The notes under the pieces are model-generated. The model worked only from the letters and a program-made list of their open reading frames with translations. It was not told where the DNA came from and ran no database searches. A stretch of 64,000 nucleotides of DNA from Rebecca billardiae RCC1528 (Eukaryota; Haptophyta): the NCBI GenBank assembly GCA_965240325.2, contig OZ251224.1, positions 1,364,001 through 1,428,000 on the forward strand, written 5' to 3'. Shown piece by piece: positions 38,451 to 49,400 of the stretch. The number at the start of each line of letters is the position of its first letter. Positions within the stretch are counted from its first letter, which is position 1. Both the position numbers and the translations under genes were made by a program.

Positions 38451-39590
38451 ATGATGACCACCAGGGTGCTTGCTCTCGCCAGCGCGCTCGGCGCCGAGGG
38501 CATGGCGCTCGGTGCATCAACGCGCGTGGGAGTGACGCACACAGCCCAGCGCAGTGCCCCTCGCATGCTCTCGGTGTCCCCGACCAGCCAGCTCGCACAG
38601 CTCGCGGGCATGACGACTCTCTCGATCGACACGGGGGACCTTGGGGTGGTGAAGGAGTTTGCGTCGACGGGCTATATCACCGACGCCACCACGAACCCTC
38701 TCTTTGTCTCGCAGGCGGGGCTGTCGGGCGACCCGACGTACACCGCCATGGTCGACGAGGCGGTCGCGTACGCCAAGCAGCACGAGTCGGGGGACGCCGC
38801 TGTCAGCCTGGCGTGCGATCGGCTGGCGGTCAACCTCGGGCGAGAGATCGTGCAGCTCGTGCCGGGGTACGTGTCGACAGAGGTCGACATCCGCCTGAGC
38901 TTTGACACGGAGCAGTCCGTCGCGCGCGCCCGGCGCATCATCGACATGTACGCGAGCGCAGGCGTGCCGAAGGAGCGCGTCCTCATCAAGCTGGCGGGCA
39001 CGTGGGAGGGCATGCGGGCGGCGAAGCAGCTGCAGGCCGAGGGGATCGACTGCAACATCACGCTGATCTTCGCATTCATCCAGGCGGTCGTCGCCGCGCA
39101 GGCCGGCGCGCGCCTCATCTCTCCCTTCCCCGGGCGCATCCTCGACTGGCACAAGTCCAAGGGCGGCGGGCCGTTGTACGAGCCTCGGGAGGACCCTGGC
39201 GTGCTCATGTGCGCGCGCACGTACCGCTACTACAAGAAGTACGGCCACGGCACGATCTGCATGCCGGCGAGCTGGCGGCCCTCGCGAGGCGAGCCCGAGT
39301 TCGCGCTCGATGAGATCGTCGCGCTCGCCGGCACCGACCGCATGACCATCCCGCCGCCGCTGCTCTCCAAGCTCGCCGAGATCGAGGCGCCGCTCGAGCG
39401 CGTGCTCGAGCCGACTGCGGCGGCGGCGGCCTGCGACGAGCCGGAGCTCGGCGGCGGGCAGGTCGACGAGAAGACCTTCCGCTTCATGATGAACGCTGAC
39501 GGCTGCGGCCCCGACAAGATGGGCGAGGGCATCCGCGCGTTTGTGAAGGACACCGAGGCACTTGAGGCGGCTATCCGCTCAAAGTTTTGA
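38451..39590 (+). CDS. TAL: Transaldolase, probably plastid-targeted
   Basis: 379 residues, intronless, of the classical (TalB-type) transaldolase family, which moves a dihydroxyacetone unit between sugar phosphates in the pentose phosphate pathway. Visible motifs are GYITDATTNPLFVSQ (residues 74-88), the Schiff-base Lys180 in VLIKLAGTWEGM, NITLIFAFIQA, RLISPFPGRILDWHK and FALDEIVALAGTDRMTIPP. A C-terminal extension with an EKTFRFMMNAD motif is usual for the longer enzymes. The ATG at 38451 starts a hydrophobic, Arg-containing N-terminus (VLALASALGAEGMALGA) that fits a signal or bipartite plastid presequence; an in-frame ATG at 38418 would add 11 residues. It is divergent from the Ycf23 gene. 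Confidence 0.93.
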   Translation: MMTTRVLALASALGAEGMALGASTRVGVTHTAQRSAPRMLSVSPTSQLAQLAGMTTLSIDTGDLGVVKEFASTGYITDATTNPLFVSQAGLSGDPTYTAMVDEAVAYAKQHESGDAAVSLACDRLAVNLGREIVQLVPGYVSTEVDIRLSFDTEQSVARARRIIDMYASAGVPKERVLIKLAGTWEGMRAAKQLQAEGIDCNITLIFAFIQAVVAAQAGARLISPFPGRILDWHKSKGGGPLYEPREDPGVLMCARTYRYYKKYGHGTICMPASWRPSRGEPEFALDEIVALAGTDRMTIPPPLLSKLAEIEAPLERVLEPTAAAAACDEPELGGGQVDEKTFRFMMNADGCGPDKMGEGIRAFVKDTEALEAAIRSKF

Positions 39591-41162
39591 TTCTGACTGA
39601 TGCATGCTGTCACACTACCAGCTTGACCATTCTGAACATCTACTGTTCACATCGTTGGGCCGCCGTGGCGGTGGACCATGGGGCCCCGCGTGCATGCTGA
39701 TTAGAGTGACTCTGCTGGCATGACCGACTCAGATTGACTGATCTGAATGATGCATCAACGCGGCCGGGCCCGCAATATCATCGCTCGTCTGAAGTCGTCA
39801 TCATCTAGGCAGCATCCATTGAGGTCCTCCTGTGCAGTTTTATTCGTCACGAGTGGCTTCATGAAGGCGCTCACAGTGCCCGTCTCTGGCAGGGGATGAG
39901 GGGTTACAACCGAATTCCAGAGCCCAGTATATAGGCGGGCTGAATAATACTACTGTAGTATCACGGCTTAACTACGACTGACACTTATAGTAGCAATATC
40001 AGTCAAACAGAGCGCTATATGTGGCGTTATTGGCACAATAACTGAGTGTCTAAGAGCGACACCAAGATATCCGGCTCGCTTGGCATCATCAACCAGCCGT
40101 CCGGCCGGGGCGCCCGCCGCCCAGCGCGCGCAGTCCTGGTCGGACCCCTTTTCGGCAGCCAATCCGGTCGGCACCGGGCACCGCCTGCAGGACTTGCTCG
40201 GCGATTCTTGTTTCGATCATTGCGGCTCGGCCCAAGGTACGGGGGCGTCCCGACACAAGGCGCCGAGCTCGGGCAGGGGGCCCACGACACCGCACGCTAC
40301 ACTCACCTCCGACCACTCTTGTGAGCTCGGCACGCAGGAGGTGTACGCCTTTGGTAGTCCCCTCTGCTCGGTGAGGTTGCTGCTGTCAGCGCCTCCGCCC
40401 TGCAGCGCCACACCGCAGCCGCGTCGTCGCTCGTCCGGCATCACATTCTCGTCCAGCAGCTCACGTGCTGCCGCGTCAGCTCCGCGGCGGCGGTTCACGC
40501 GCCCTCTCGACCACGGGCAGCTGCGCCTCCGCACTGCCCGCGCCCGTCGTTCGTTGGTAATTTTGGTAAAATCCCGACCTATGTAATATGATCGTGTCTC
40601 GCAATCATGATCATCGTGGACTGTCCCAAGACGCAGTTCACGCCACGACCATCCAGCTCTCGGTCGTGCTCGACGCTTTGAGCGAGCAGGCGGCATGGCG
40701 GCCGAGCGGTTCAGACACACACACACACACACACAGGCGTGCGTACACGTTAACGTACACACACACACACTGACACACACACACACACACAGTCACACCG
40801 ACACACACATATATATATATTAATATTACAGCAGTAGTCGCGTAGTGACAGTAGTACCTGCCGCACAGACTGTGAGACGGCCGCTGCCACAGACGACCAG
40901 ACGACCCGAGACCGACATTGTAACTCATCATGAGACGGTAGCCGTACGAGTAAGTGCGCGCCACGACAGGCCAGCGGAGGGCGAGTCGCGAAGTATGCCT
41001 TTGAGTGAGGGGCTGTTGCTGCTCGAGCCCCCGTTGGCCTTGCTTGTTGGCTCGGAGCCACGCGGCAGCGATTCCAGCCAGACGAGGACCATGAGGCCAT
41101 CTATGCCATTGATAACCGGACCCCTTGTTGTGACGCTCCGCGCCCGATCCACCAAGCCAACC
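39591..41162. other. Spacer with CA microsatellites, no gene seen
   Basis: No convincing ORF. Dinucleotide CA tracts lie at about 40713-40735, 40756-40791 and 40801-40809, passing into (TA)n at 40809-40821. Confidence 0.6.
40713..40821. repeat. (CA)n/(TA)n microsatellite cluster
   Basis: Three CA runs separated by short unique sequence, including the palindromic ACGTTAACGT at 40747-40756, then an AT run. Confidence 0.95.
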
Positions 41163-41921
41163 TCATTTCTTGGCGGCAGGGTTCTTCTTCCTGTACGCCG
41201 CCGCGTCCTTCTTCACCAGGGGCAAAACCGTGCTCGTCATAAGTTTCCCGACGAGCCAATCGGATATGGAAGCCGGCTCCTCCGTCTCGTCACCGAACAT
41301 GGTCCACACCGGGATGCCATCCGCGCCAGCCGTGATGGTCATCACGCGAAGGAGCTTGCCCTTGACGGCGGGCGCGTCCTTGACGACATCCCAGGACAGC
41401 CAGGTGACCGCATAGTCGCCAGGCGCGGGGAAGTCGCGCTGCGTCACCAAGCGCGTGACGAGTTTGGAGCCGCCAAGGCCAAGGCACTTTGCCCACGCTG
41501 GCATCTTTCCGTTAATGCAGACCACGCTGTCGCGCACGTTGCCGCGTGTCTCGTCGCGAAGCATTTCGACGGACTCGATCATATCGTGAAAGGCCGCATT
41601 TGCGGGGTCGTGCATGTTGCTTGTCGCCTCGTAGAGCTCGTCCTTGGTTAGCGAGAACGCCGGAAACATGAACTCGACACGGAGGTAGCGCACCTTGCCG
41701 ACGCGGCGCGCTTGGCACTTCACCTCGCCCTCACGCTCGCACAGCGTCTTCTCCCACCGGTCTGGGCTGAAGTCCCCCACGACGCTCAGAAGCGGGCCGA
41801 TGTGCACTCGCACGGCGTCAGGCAGCTCTAGCCCGTCACTCGTGGGCGAGGAGGTCATGCCCTCTGGCGTGGGCGAGGAGGTCATGCCCCCTGGGGCGGG
41901 GGCCACCGTGACCGGGGACAT
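41163..41921 (-). CDS. Small START-like lipid-binding protein (tentative)
   Basis: 252 residues from the ATG at 41921; an upstream in-frame ATG at 41972 would add 17. An N-terminal Pro/Ser/Thr segment contains a near-exact duplicated hexapeptide-scale unit (MTSSPT-EG, MTSSPTSDG). The rest is a mixed alpha/beta domain with features of the START/SRPBCC helix-grip fold: FSPDRWEKT, VEFMFPAFSLTKDELYEA, a central strand pair, VTRLVTQRDFPAPGDYAV and a final long helix (ISDWLVGKLMTSTVLPLV) with a Lys-rich tail. That pattern resembles membrane-lipid transfer proteins. No signal peptide is visible. Codon third positions are less GC-rich than in neighbouring genes, so it may differ in origin or expression. 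Confidence 0.6.
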   Translation of the reverse strand: MSPVTVAPAPGGMTSSPTPEGMTSSPTSDGLELPDAVRVHIGPLLSVVGDFSPDRWEKTLCEREGEVKCQARRVGKVRYLRVEFMFPAFSLTKDELYEATSNMHDPANAAFHDMIESVEMLRDETRGNVRDSVVCINGKMPAWAKCLGLGGSKLVTRLVTQRDFPAPGDYAVTWLSWDVVKDAPAVKGKLLRVMTITAGADGIPVWTMFGDETEEPASISDWLVGKLMTSTVLPLVKKDAAAYRKKNPAAKK

Positions 41922-41972
41922 CGTCCTTTCACGAAACGGCGTGCGTGGGCGCTCAATAAGTATACGATTCAT

Positions 41973-43487
41973 AACTAACCCCTCTTAATAGGCCGGACGA
42001 ACTTGAGCTCTATCATAGCGCTATCGGGGTTTTCTCTCGGGGTTTGAGTCATCAAATCATCAATTTGTTGAAAGGTCAGGTGAGTTGACTGAGTTCAAGG
42101 TGTGCCTGTATGATCCGATCTCAGATCGGAGATACTAGTTATATTGTCGAGCGAGATTCAAGGTGCCTGAACCAAGGGTAGTAAGGGTGAGCAACTCCGC
42201 TGGCCACAACCGCGGAGGTCGGGAGGGCTCTGTTTGCCTCCTATCAGCGGCGGAGGGCGGCGAGGCCGCGCACGGCGTGAGGCGCGACGTCGGCCGAGTC
42301 GGTCCGCAGAGGATGCGCGGCGCTCGGCCCGCTGCGCAGCAGCAGTGCGCCTCACTTTGGCCCGAGCGCCGTCCTCCTCGTCGCCTCCTTCCCGCCTTGG
42401 AGCAGCACGCATGTGCGCGCCGCCACCTCGAAGGCGGCACGGGCTTGCTCGGAAGACCGCGCGCGCGTGGCGCGCGACTTGGTCGGCTGCGCGCGCGCGC
42501 TGCCGCGGGGCAAGGTAGCGCAGGTGCCGTTCACGCGCGTGGCGGCGATCAAGCAGCCGCAACTGCATCAGATGACGTGCATGAACGGCCTGATGGAGGA
42601 GCTCGTACCTGAACAAGCCTACCATAAGCCACCCCCTCTCCAGCTAATGTCTAATGAGTAATGCGGCCGACTACTCGGACTACTATACACCGTACACGGT
42701 CAGGCGTACACGAGCACTGGCTCGTCATCAACGGGCGCCGGGGCGCGGCCTTCGAGCCGTCACCCGCGCCGCCCGCGGCGCGCGGCGCCATCATGGAGGT
42801 GCGTGCCCGCCGGCGCGAGCTGCACAACACAACATGCGCACCGACGCGAGCCGCTCGTACCAGTACCACGTCGTGCCCAACTGGCCGTGCTCAGCGACGG
42901 CTGCAAGTCTACGCCGTGCAGCTTGTGCCCTGCGCCGCTCGCCCCGCGCCTACAGCAGCCGCCGCCTGCAGACCGGTGGGCCATCCGCGGTGCGTGTGCC
43001 CGAGCGGCCGTGCGCAGCGACGACTGCATCGACGCGCGCCTCACGTCGGCGCCTCGATGCGGGCCTTGCAAAACCGCGGTGGCGGTGCGGTGCCGCGCTG
43101 CCGTGCCGCGCGTGCGCCACATGCGCGCACCACCAGATGATACAGTAGGTGATACAGTACCCTGTACGGGACTACGGGTAGTCAGCGCTGAACGGCCAAC
43201 TCGTCCCATCGTCGTCGGGCTCGTCGGCCAACTCGTCCCATCGTCGTCGGGTCTGCCGGCCCTGGCAAGCTTCTCCGTCGCGTCCTAGACCTAGACGCGC
43301 TGTGTTCGACCAGCCCCACAGGGACAAGGCCGCAAGGCCCCCGCAGTTTTCTTAGTAAACTGTAGTCATCAGCCGCCGCGTGAGCAGTGAGGACTTGCGC
43401 CGCCGCGCCGGCGCACCGGCCACCGACTCCGCCACGTAGAAGTTCGGCGACGATGGGGGCTCCGATGACATACAAGTACACGCCGGA
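41973..43487. other. Spacer with possible unresolved exons
   Basis: Plus-strand coding-like fragments occur at about 42413-42640 (PFTRVAAIKQPQLHQMTCMN region) and about 42703-42798 (EHWLVINGRRGAAFEP, ending at a GTGCGTG donor-like site). They are in different frames and I could not link them into a gene. They may be exons of a small gene or a decayed copy. The remainder shows only GC-rich spurious ORFs. Confidence 0.3.
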
Positions 43488-46400
43488 TCACTGCGCGTCG
43501 TCCACCCCCAGGCTCTCGAGCAGCTCGTCGACCGTCTTGGCCGCCTGCTCGATCTTCTCCTTCGGATCGACCTTGCTCTGCCCGCCGCCGAACGCCCCGC
43601 TCGCGAGCGGCATCAGGCTGTTGATGACGCCCTCGAATGGGGAGCCACCGCTGAAGGCGGCGATGCCGAAGAAGATGAAGACAAAGACGATGCCCACGAC
43701 GGAGAGCAGGCCGACGAGCGCGCCCACGATCGCGACCGTCGACACGCCGATGTTGCTCATCGCCACGCGCGTGAGCTCAAGCTTGAGCAGCTGGTGCGCC
43801 CCTTCGAACTCGTCCATGTTGAGCATGCCGTCGTTCGTCTTGTCCGCGCGCGCAAACAGGATGGTCACACGCTGCTTGGACATGCTCAGCCCCATGTACT
43901 TGACCACCTCCTCGAACTCGTCCACGTCCTGAGCGCGTGTGGAGCGCGAGCACGGGTGCGCACCGCGGGGCGACGTGAGCGCAAGGCGGGCGCATGCGCG
44001 CGGCGAGCCGCCCCACGCGCCACGCCGCGCGCGCGTGCCGACACGAGCCGTCGCGCGCGGACGCACCATCAGCCCGGAGCGGTCCGTGTCGAAGTAGACG
44101 AAGATGTCCTGCGGCGTCTTGAGCGAGGCGGCGAGCTCGGTCGACTTGGTCTGCACGGCGCCGCCCGCCGCCTCGGCCTTGGCGCGCGCCTGCTGCACGG
44201 CGGACAGCAGGGCGCGGACCTTGCCCACGTCAAACTCGCACACGCGGCCCGCGAGGTCGGCAAGGCCGTCCAGGTCGCCGGCGGCGAGTGCGGCGAAGCC
44301 GCGCACGAGCTCGGGGGGCGTGTCGAACGACTCGCCGATCGTCTCGAGCGCGTCCAGCGCGCCGTCGGGCGCGCGCGAGCCGCCGTCCGCGCTCGCCGCA
44401 CGCTCCATCTGTCTGAGCGCGTGCACGAGCCGCAGCAGCGCGCGCAGCAGCTCCACAAAGCTCCCCACCGTCTCCGCGGTAAGCAGCTCGGCAGAGGCGG
44501 CGCCGGCCGGGGAGTGCTTCGAGCCGAAGGCTTGGAGCGCGAGCTCGAGCAGCGTCGGCACGCAATCGCTGCGCGTGCGCGGCGCGGCGCGTGGGCGCGC
44601 ACGCACGTTGGGGCGGGCGGGCTCAGCCAGGGCGCGCGCGCGGCGCGGCGCAAAGCCAGCGCAGCCCGTGGCACGGTGGCACGGCGCGCGCGCGGGCGCA
44701 CCTGATCTTTTCGATGGCGGAAGCCGGGTCCGCACCCGCGGCGAGCAGCGCGCCCAGCAGCGCCTCCTGCGCGGGCTCGAGCTGCATGGCGCCCACCAGT
44801 CTCCGGAGCAGCGGCGAGACCGCCGACGGGTCGGCCGCGTCGCCGGCCGGAAGCGCGATCGGCAGGCTGAGCGTGCACAGCGTCTTGACGAGCTCGAGCT
44901 GCGTGTCCGTCGAGACGCCCGTGATGGCGGCGACCTTGGCGGAGGCGGAGGCGGCGCCCGCGCTCGCGCGCGCCGCGCCCGCCTGCACCTGCGCCACCCC
45001 CGCCGCCGCCTCCCCCTCCGCGCTCGCCGCGCCCGCCGCCGCGCCGACCAGCGCCGTGCGCACGCACTTGAGCAGCGCGGGCGGGCCGTGCGGGTAGACG
45101 GACGCAAAGTCGCGCGACGCGTCCGTCATCTCTCGCAGCTCGGAGACGAGCTCGAGGGGGAAGCCGAGCGCGCCGGCGAGCACGCTGGGCAGCTTGGCCG
45201 CGTCGAGCGTGGCGACGGCGGCCATCGCCTCCACCAGCTGCGCGGGGGGCGGCGTGCCGCCGCTGAAGCGGCCGACCAGCTCGCGCAGCACGGCCTCGTG
45301 CTTGGCCCACGCGCTGCGCTTGAGCGCGCTGCGCCGCGCGACCGCGACCAGCAGCGCGCCCGCGCCCGGGATGTACGCGCTGCCGCCGCCGCCGCTCATC
45401 GCGTCGAGCACGCCCGCGCGGTGCAGCGCCTCGAGCCCGTCCGCCGCGAGCGAGATGAAGCGGTACGCGCCGCCGAAGATGAGCAGCGCCGCGCCGGGCG
45501 GCAGCAGCCCGGCCTCAGCGAGCGCGCGGTCGAGCGTCGGCAGCGACGCCTCGAGCTGCACGCCGCGTCGGAAGGTGTGCAGCAGCGCGCCGAGCAGCTT
45601 GGCGCGGCGCGGCTCGGCGGGCGCGCGCAGCACGCGCGCGTGCAGGTACCCCATCGCGTCCGACCGGTTCATCGCGAGGCGCAGCGCGCACTCGAGCAGC
45701 TGGTGCAGCTCGGACAGCCGCTCGTCATCCGGCCGAGCGCCGCGCATGCCGAGCAGGCCGGCCGCGAGCACGGCCACGTCCGCGCGCGTGAGCGAGACGT
45801 GGCCGGTGGCGAACTCGCCGAGGCGGCCGACGAGCGCAGAGGCGCGCTGCGCCTCCTCGCGCGAGAGCTCGCCCGCGTCGCCGAGCTCGTGCACCAGCCG
45901 CTGCCCCAGCCGCACCCACGCCGTCGATCGAAACCGCATGGCGCGGAAGCACGCGAGCCCGATGCCGTCGTCCACACTCAGCTGCGCGAGCATCGGGCCC
46001 AGCATGGCGGCCTGCTGCTCGCGGTCGCGCGAGGTGCCGGCGACAAAGGCGAGGGCGTGCGAGTGCGGCACGCCCATCGCGTGCGCGAGCTGCGAGACCG
46101 CCACCTCCAGCTGCCCCTCGCACGGCACGCACACGGCGAGCAGGTTGCGCAGCGGAGCGGCCGGCAGCCGCAGCGTCTCGGCCAGCCCGCCCTCGCCCTC
46201 GACCGCGCGGCTCAGCGCGTCGCCGTCGGCGGCGCACAGCGCAGTGAGCGCGTGGAGCAGGCGCGGCTGCGAATGGAACTTGGCACTGACGGGCTCGGTC
46301 GCGCCGGGCGATTCGCGCAGGCTCCACACCCCGGCGTCGCCCTTCGCGAGCCCGAGCGCGAACCGCACCGCGAGCGGCACGCAAGACCCACCCGCCTCCT

Positions 46401-49400
46401 GCAGCGCCACAATCTCCTGCTCCGAGATACACGCCAGCGCCGCCACGTCGATGCGGCAGCCGAGGCGCTGGAGCAGCGAGTGCGAGAGGCGCTCGCGCGC
46501 GTCGCGCTCGGCGCTCCTCGACACGCCCGCCGTCGCGAGCGTGCGCTCGAGCCGCCACCGCTCGCGCTCGAGCCGCTCGAGCGGCGGCATGCAGCGCGAC
46601 ATGACGGCCGCCAGCTCGGCAATCTCGCGCTCGGCGAGATGCGTGTCCGCGGACCCGGCGCGCAGCGCGCGCGCGAGGGCCGAGGCGTGCTCCTTGGCCG
46701 GCAGGCCCCAGGGCAGCGTGAGCACGGCGGCGACCACGCCCGGCGTGAGCCGCGACGCCGACGCCGCGGAGGGCGGCGCGCCCGCCACGTCCGGGTACTT
46801 GGACGCGAGCGCGGTGGCGAGCTGCTCAAGCACCGTGCCGCGCGCGTCGACCGACGACATGCGCGGGGTGGGCTCGGGCTCGGAGGAGGAGCCGCCCGCC
46901 GAGCCGCTGCGGCCGGAGCCGCCCGCCGACTCGGCCTCGTCGTCGTCGTCGTCGTCGGACTCGCCCTCCTCCTCCTCCTCCTCCTCCGCCGCCGCCGCGT
47001 CCGCCGCCGCCTGCTCCGCCTCGGCGGCGGCGCCCTCGTCCGCATCGAGCTCGTCCTCGGCCGCGTCCGCGCCGTGCGCAATGTCCACGTCCTCCGAGTC
47101 CGAGGCTGGGTCTCCGGCGAGGGCGCGGATCCAGCGCCAGGTCTCGCCGACGCTGCGCCCGAGGAGCTCGGCGAGCTCGCCCAGCGCGTCGAGGTCGCGC
47201 CGGCTCGCGCCCACCAGCAGCCGCACCGCCGGCTCGGCGACGCGCAGCGAGCGCGCGAGCACACTCGCCGCTGTCAGCCCGTCGCGCCGCGCGAGCCACT
47301 CCGACTCGTCCGCGCGTCTCGGCCGGAGGGAGAGGGGGAGCGGGGAGGCGAGCAGGCCGAGGGCGGCCGCGCGCGCGGTGTCGCGCCTCGACCAGCCCAT
47401 CGTCTTCGCCACGTCGGAGAACACGCCCACGTTCCCCTGCGCCAGGCAGAGCAGCAGCGACCACTTGAACGGGCTGGCGACGCCGTGCAGCGCGGCCAAC
47501 TCCTTCGCCTCCACCATCAGCAGCGCGGGCGCGTCCGGCCGCATGCTGCGCGCGCACTGCGCGGCGGCGCAGATGCCGCGGACGTACGGCGCGTGCACGA
47601 AGAGGCCGAGCGCCTCGAGCACCTCGTCCGCGTGCGCGTAGTCGCCGCACGCCAGCGCGAGCAGCCCGGCCACCTTGTGCAGCGGCAGCCCCGCGCGCGC
47701 GCACAGCAGCCCAAGCGGGCGCGAGGCGGAGAGCGTCTCTACCGTCTGCCGCGCGCGCAGCTCGGGCACGGCGTGGGTGGGCGAGCGGCCGGGGGCGAAG
47801 AGGTTGGCGTAGAGGCAGAGCGCCTCGGCGAGGTCCGCGTCGAACCCGACCATCTCGGCGATCAGCTCCACCTGGTCGATCTCGCCCACCGCCATCGAGC
47901 CCAGACCTTCGAGCACGCCCGAGTGGATGCCGAGCGCGGGCGCGAGCGCCTGCAGCGCCGCGCGGCAGCCGGCCAGGTCGGAGCGCGTCGCGGCGGCGAG
48001 GCCCTGGAGGATGGCGGGCGGCACGTGGCACAGCGCGGCGAGCAGCGCCGACGGCCGCTCGCCGCTCGTGGGCAGCGGCGCGTCCAGCCCCGCCGTGAAG
48101 GACACGAGCGCGCACAGCGCCTCGCGCGCACGCTCGGAGCTCGGCATCGGCGCGGCGCGCGGCGCGTTGGCCGCCGCGCGCGCGAGCAGCGTCGGCATCG
48201 CCCGCACGAGCTCGGGCGCGTTCTGCGCGCGGCCGAGCAGGGAGAAGAGGAAAGACACCTCGCCCGGCGGCACGCCCACCACCGAGTCCAGCAGGTCCAC
48301 GCCCGTGCACGAGCCCGCCACCACCGCGGCGAGCGCGTCCGCCACATCTGTGCCCTCCACCACCGAGCCCGCGCGCGCTCGGCTCGCCGCCGCGCGCGCC
48401 AGCTCGCTGCCGGGCGAGGCGGAGGGGCTGGACGCGGCGGACACGGCGCCCGTGGCCGCGGTGGCCGCGGCGGCGGCGGCGGCAGCGGCCGCCTGCGCCT
48501 CGCCGGCCTCGGCCGCCGCGGCCGCGCGCTCCGCGGCAACCGTCCGCACGTCGCTCGCTCCGTGCGCGGCCGCGCCGGCGGCGCCGGCGGCGCCGTCGTC
48601 GGCCGCCGTCGGCCACGGCTTGCCCGGCGGCGGGATGACTCGCTTCGGAGGCGAGAGCGGCGTGCGCGGGCGTGGCGGCTCGGCGTCCACGGGCGGCAGC
48701 TGGATCGCCGAGCCCCCCGCCGAGAGCCGCGCGCGCGAGGCGGGCGGCGTCTGCGGCGGCAGCTGCACCGGCACGATTCGATCGACCTCGTCTGCCGCGG
48801 CGCCGACGCCCGTGGCGACGGCCAGCTCGGCGGCGGCGCCCGCGGCCGCGCCGGCTGCGGGCTCGTCGTGCTCCTCCGGGGAGGCGGAGCCGGGGGCCCA
48901 CGCGGACGGCGCGGAGCCGAGAGTGAAAGAGCCCGCTGCCGACGCCGCCGTCTCGGTCGGCACGACGCGCGCGCGCGCGCCCCCGCTCGAGCGCGCGCCG
49001 CGCGCGTCGGCCGCGCCGCCCGCCTCGCCCTCCGCCTCCGCCTCGGGCGGCGGCGGCGTCGGCTCTGGCGGCGCCGGAGGCGGCGGCGGCGGCGCGGCGC
49101 TGCCGGGGCCGATCGGCGAGTCGGGCCTGCTCAGCTCGGCGCCGCCGACGGTCGACGCCGCGCCGGAGTACGGAGGCGTGTCCGCGTGCTCGGGCTCGCT
49201 GAGCGGCAGCGAGGCGCACGAGTCTCGGTCTGTCACGGCGAGCGAGACAGCGGAGTAGCGCGGCGCGGGCGGTGAGGCGCGCGGCGGCGCAAGCGGAGGC
49301 TTGCCGCCCGCCGCGGCGGCGGCGCTCGCGGCCGGGCCGAGCTCGGGCAGGGGCACCGCCGAGCCCGCCGCGCGGTGCAGCGTGTGCACCAGCTCCACCA

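Noticed and set aside
42163-43288. Several overlapping ORFs of 90-165 codons between the START-like and giant genes
   Set aside because: They compete in multiple frames and none shows a domain; two fragments look exon-like but could not be joined.
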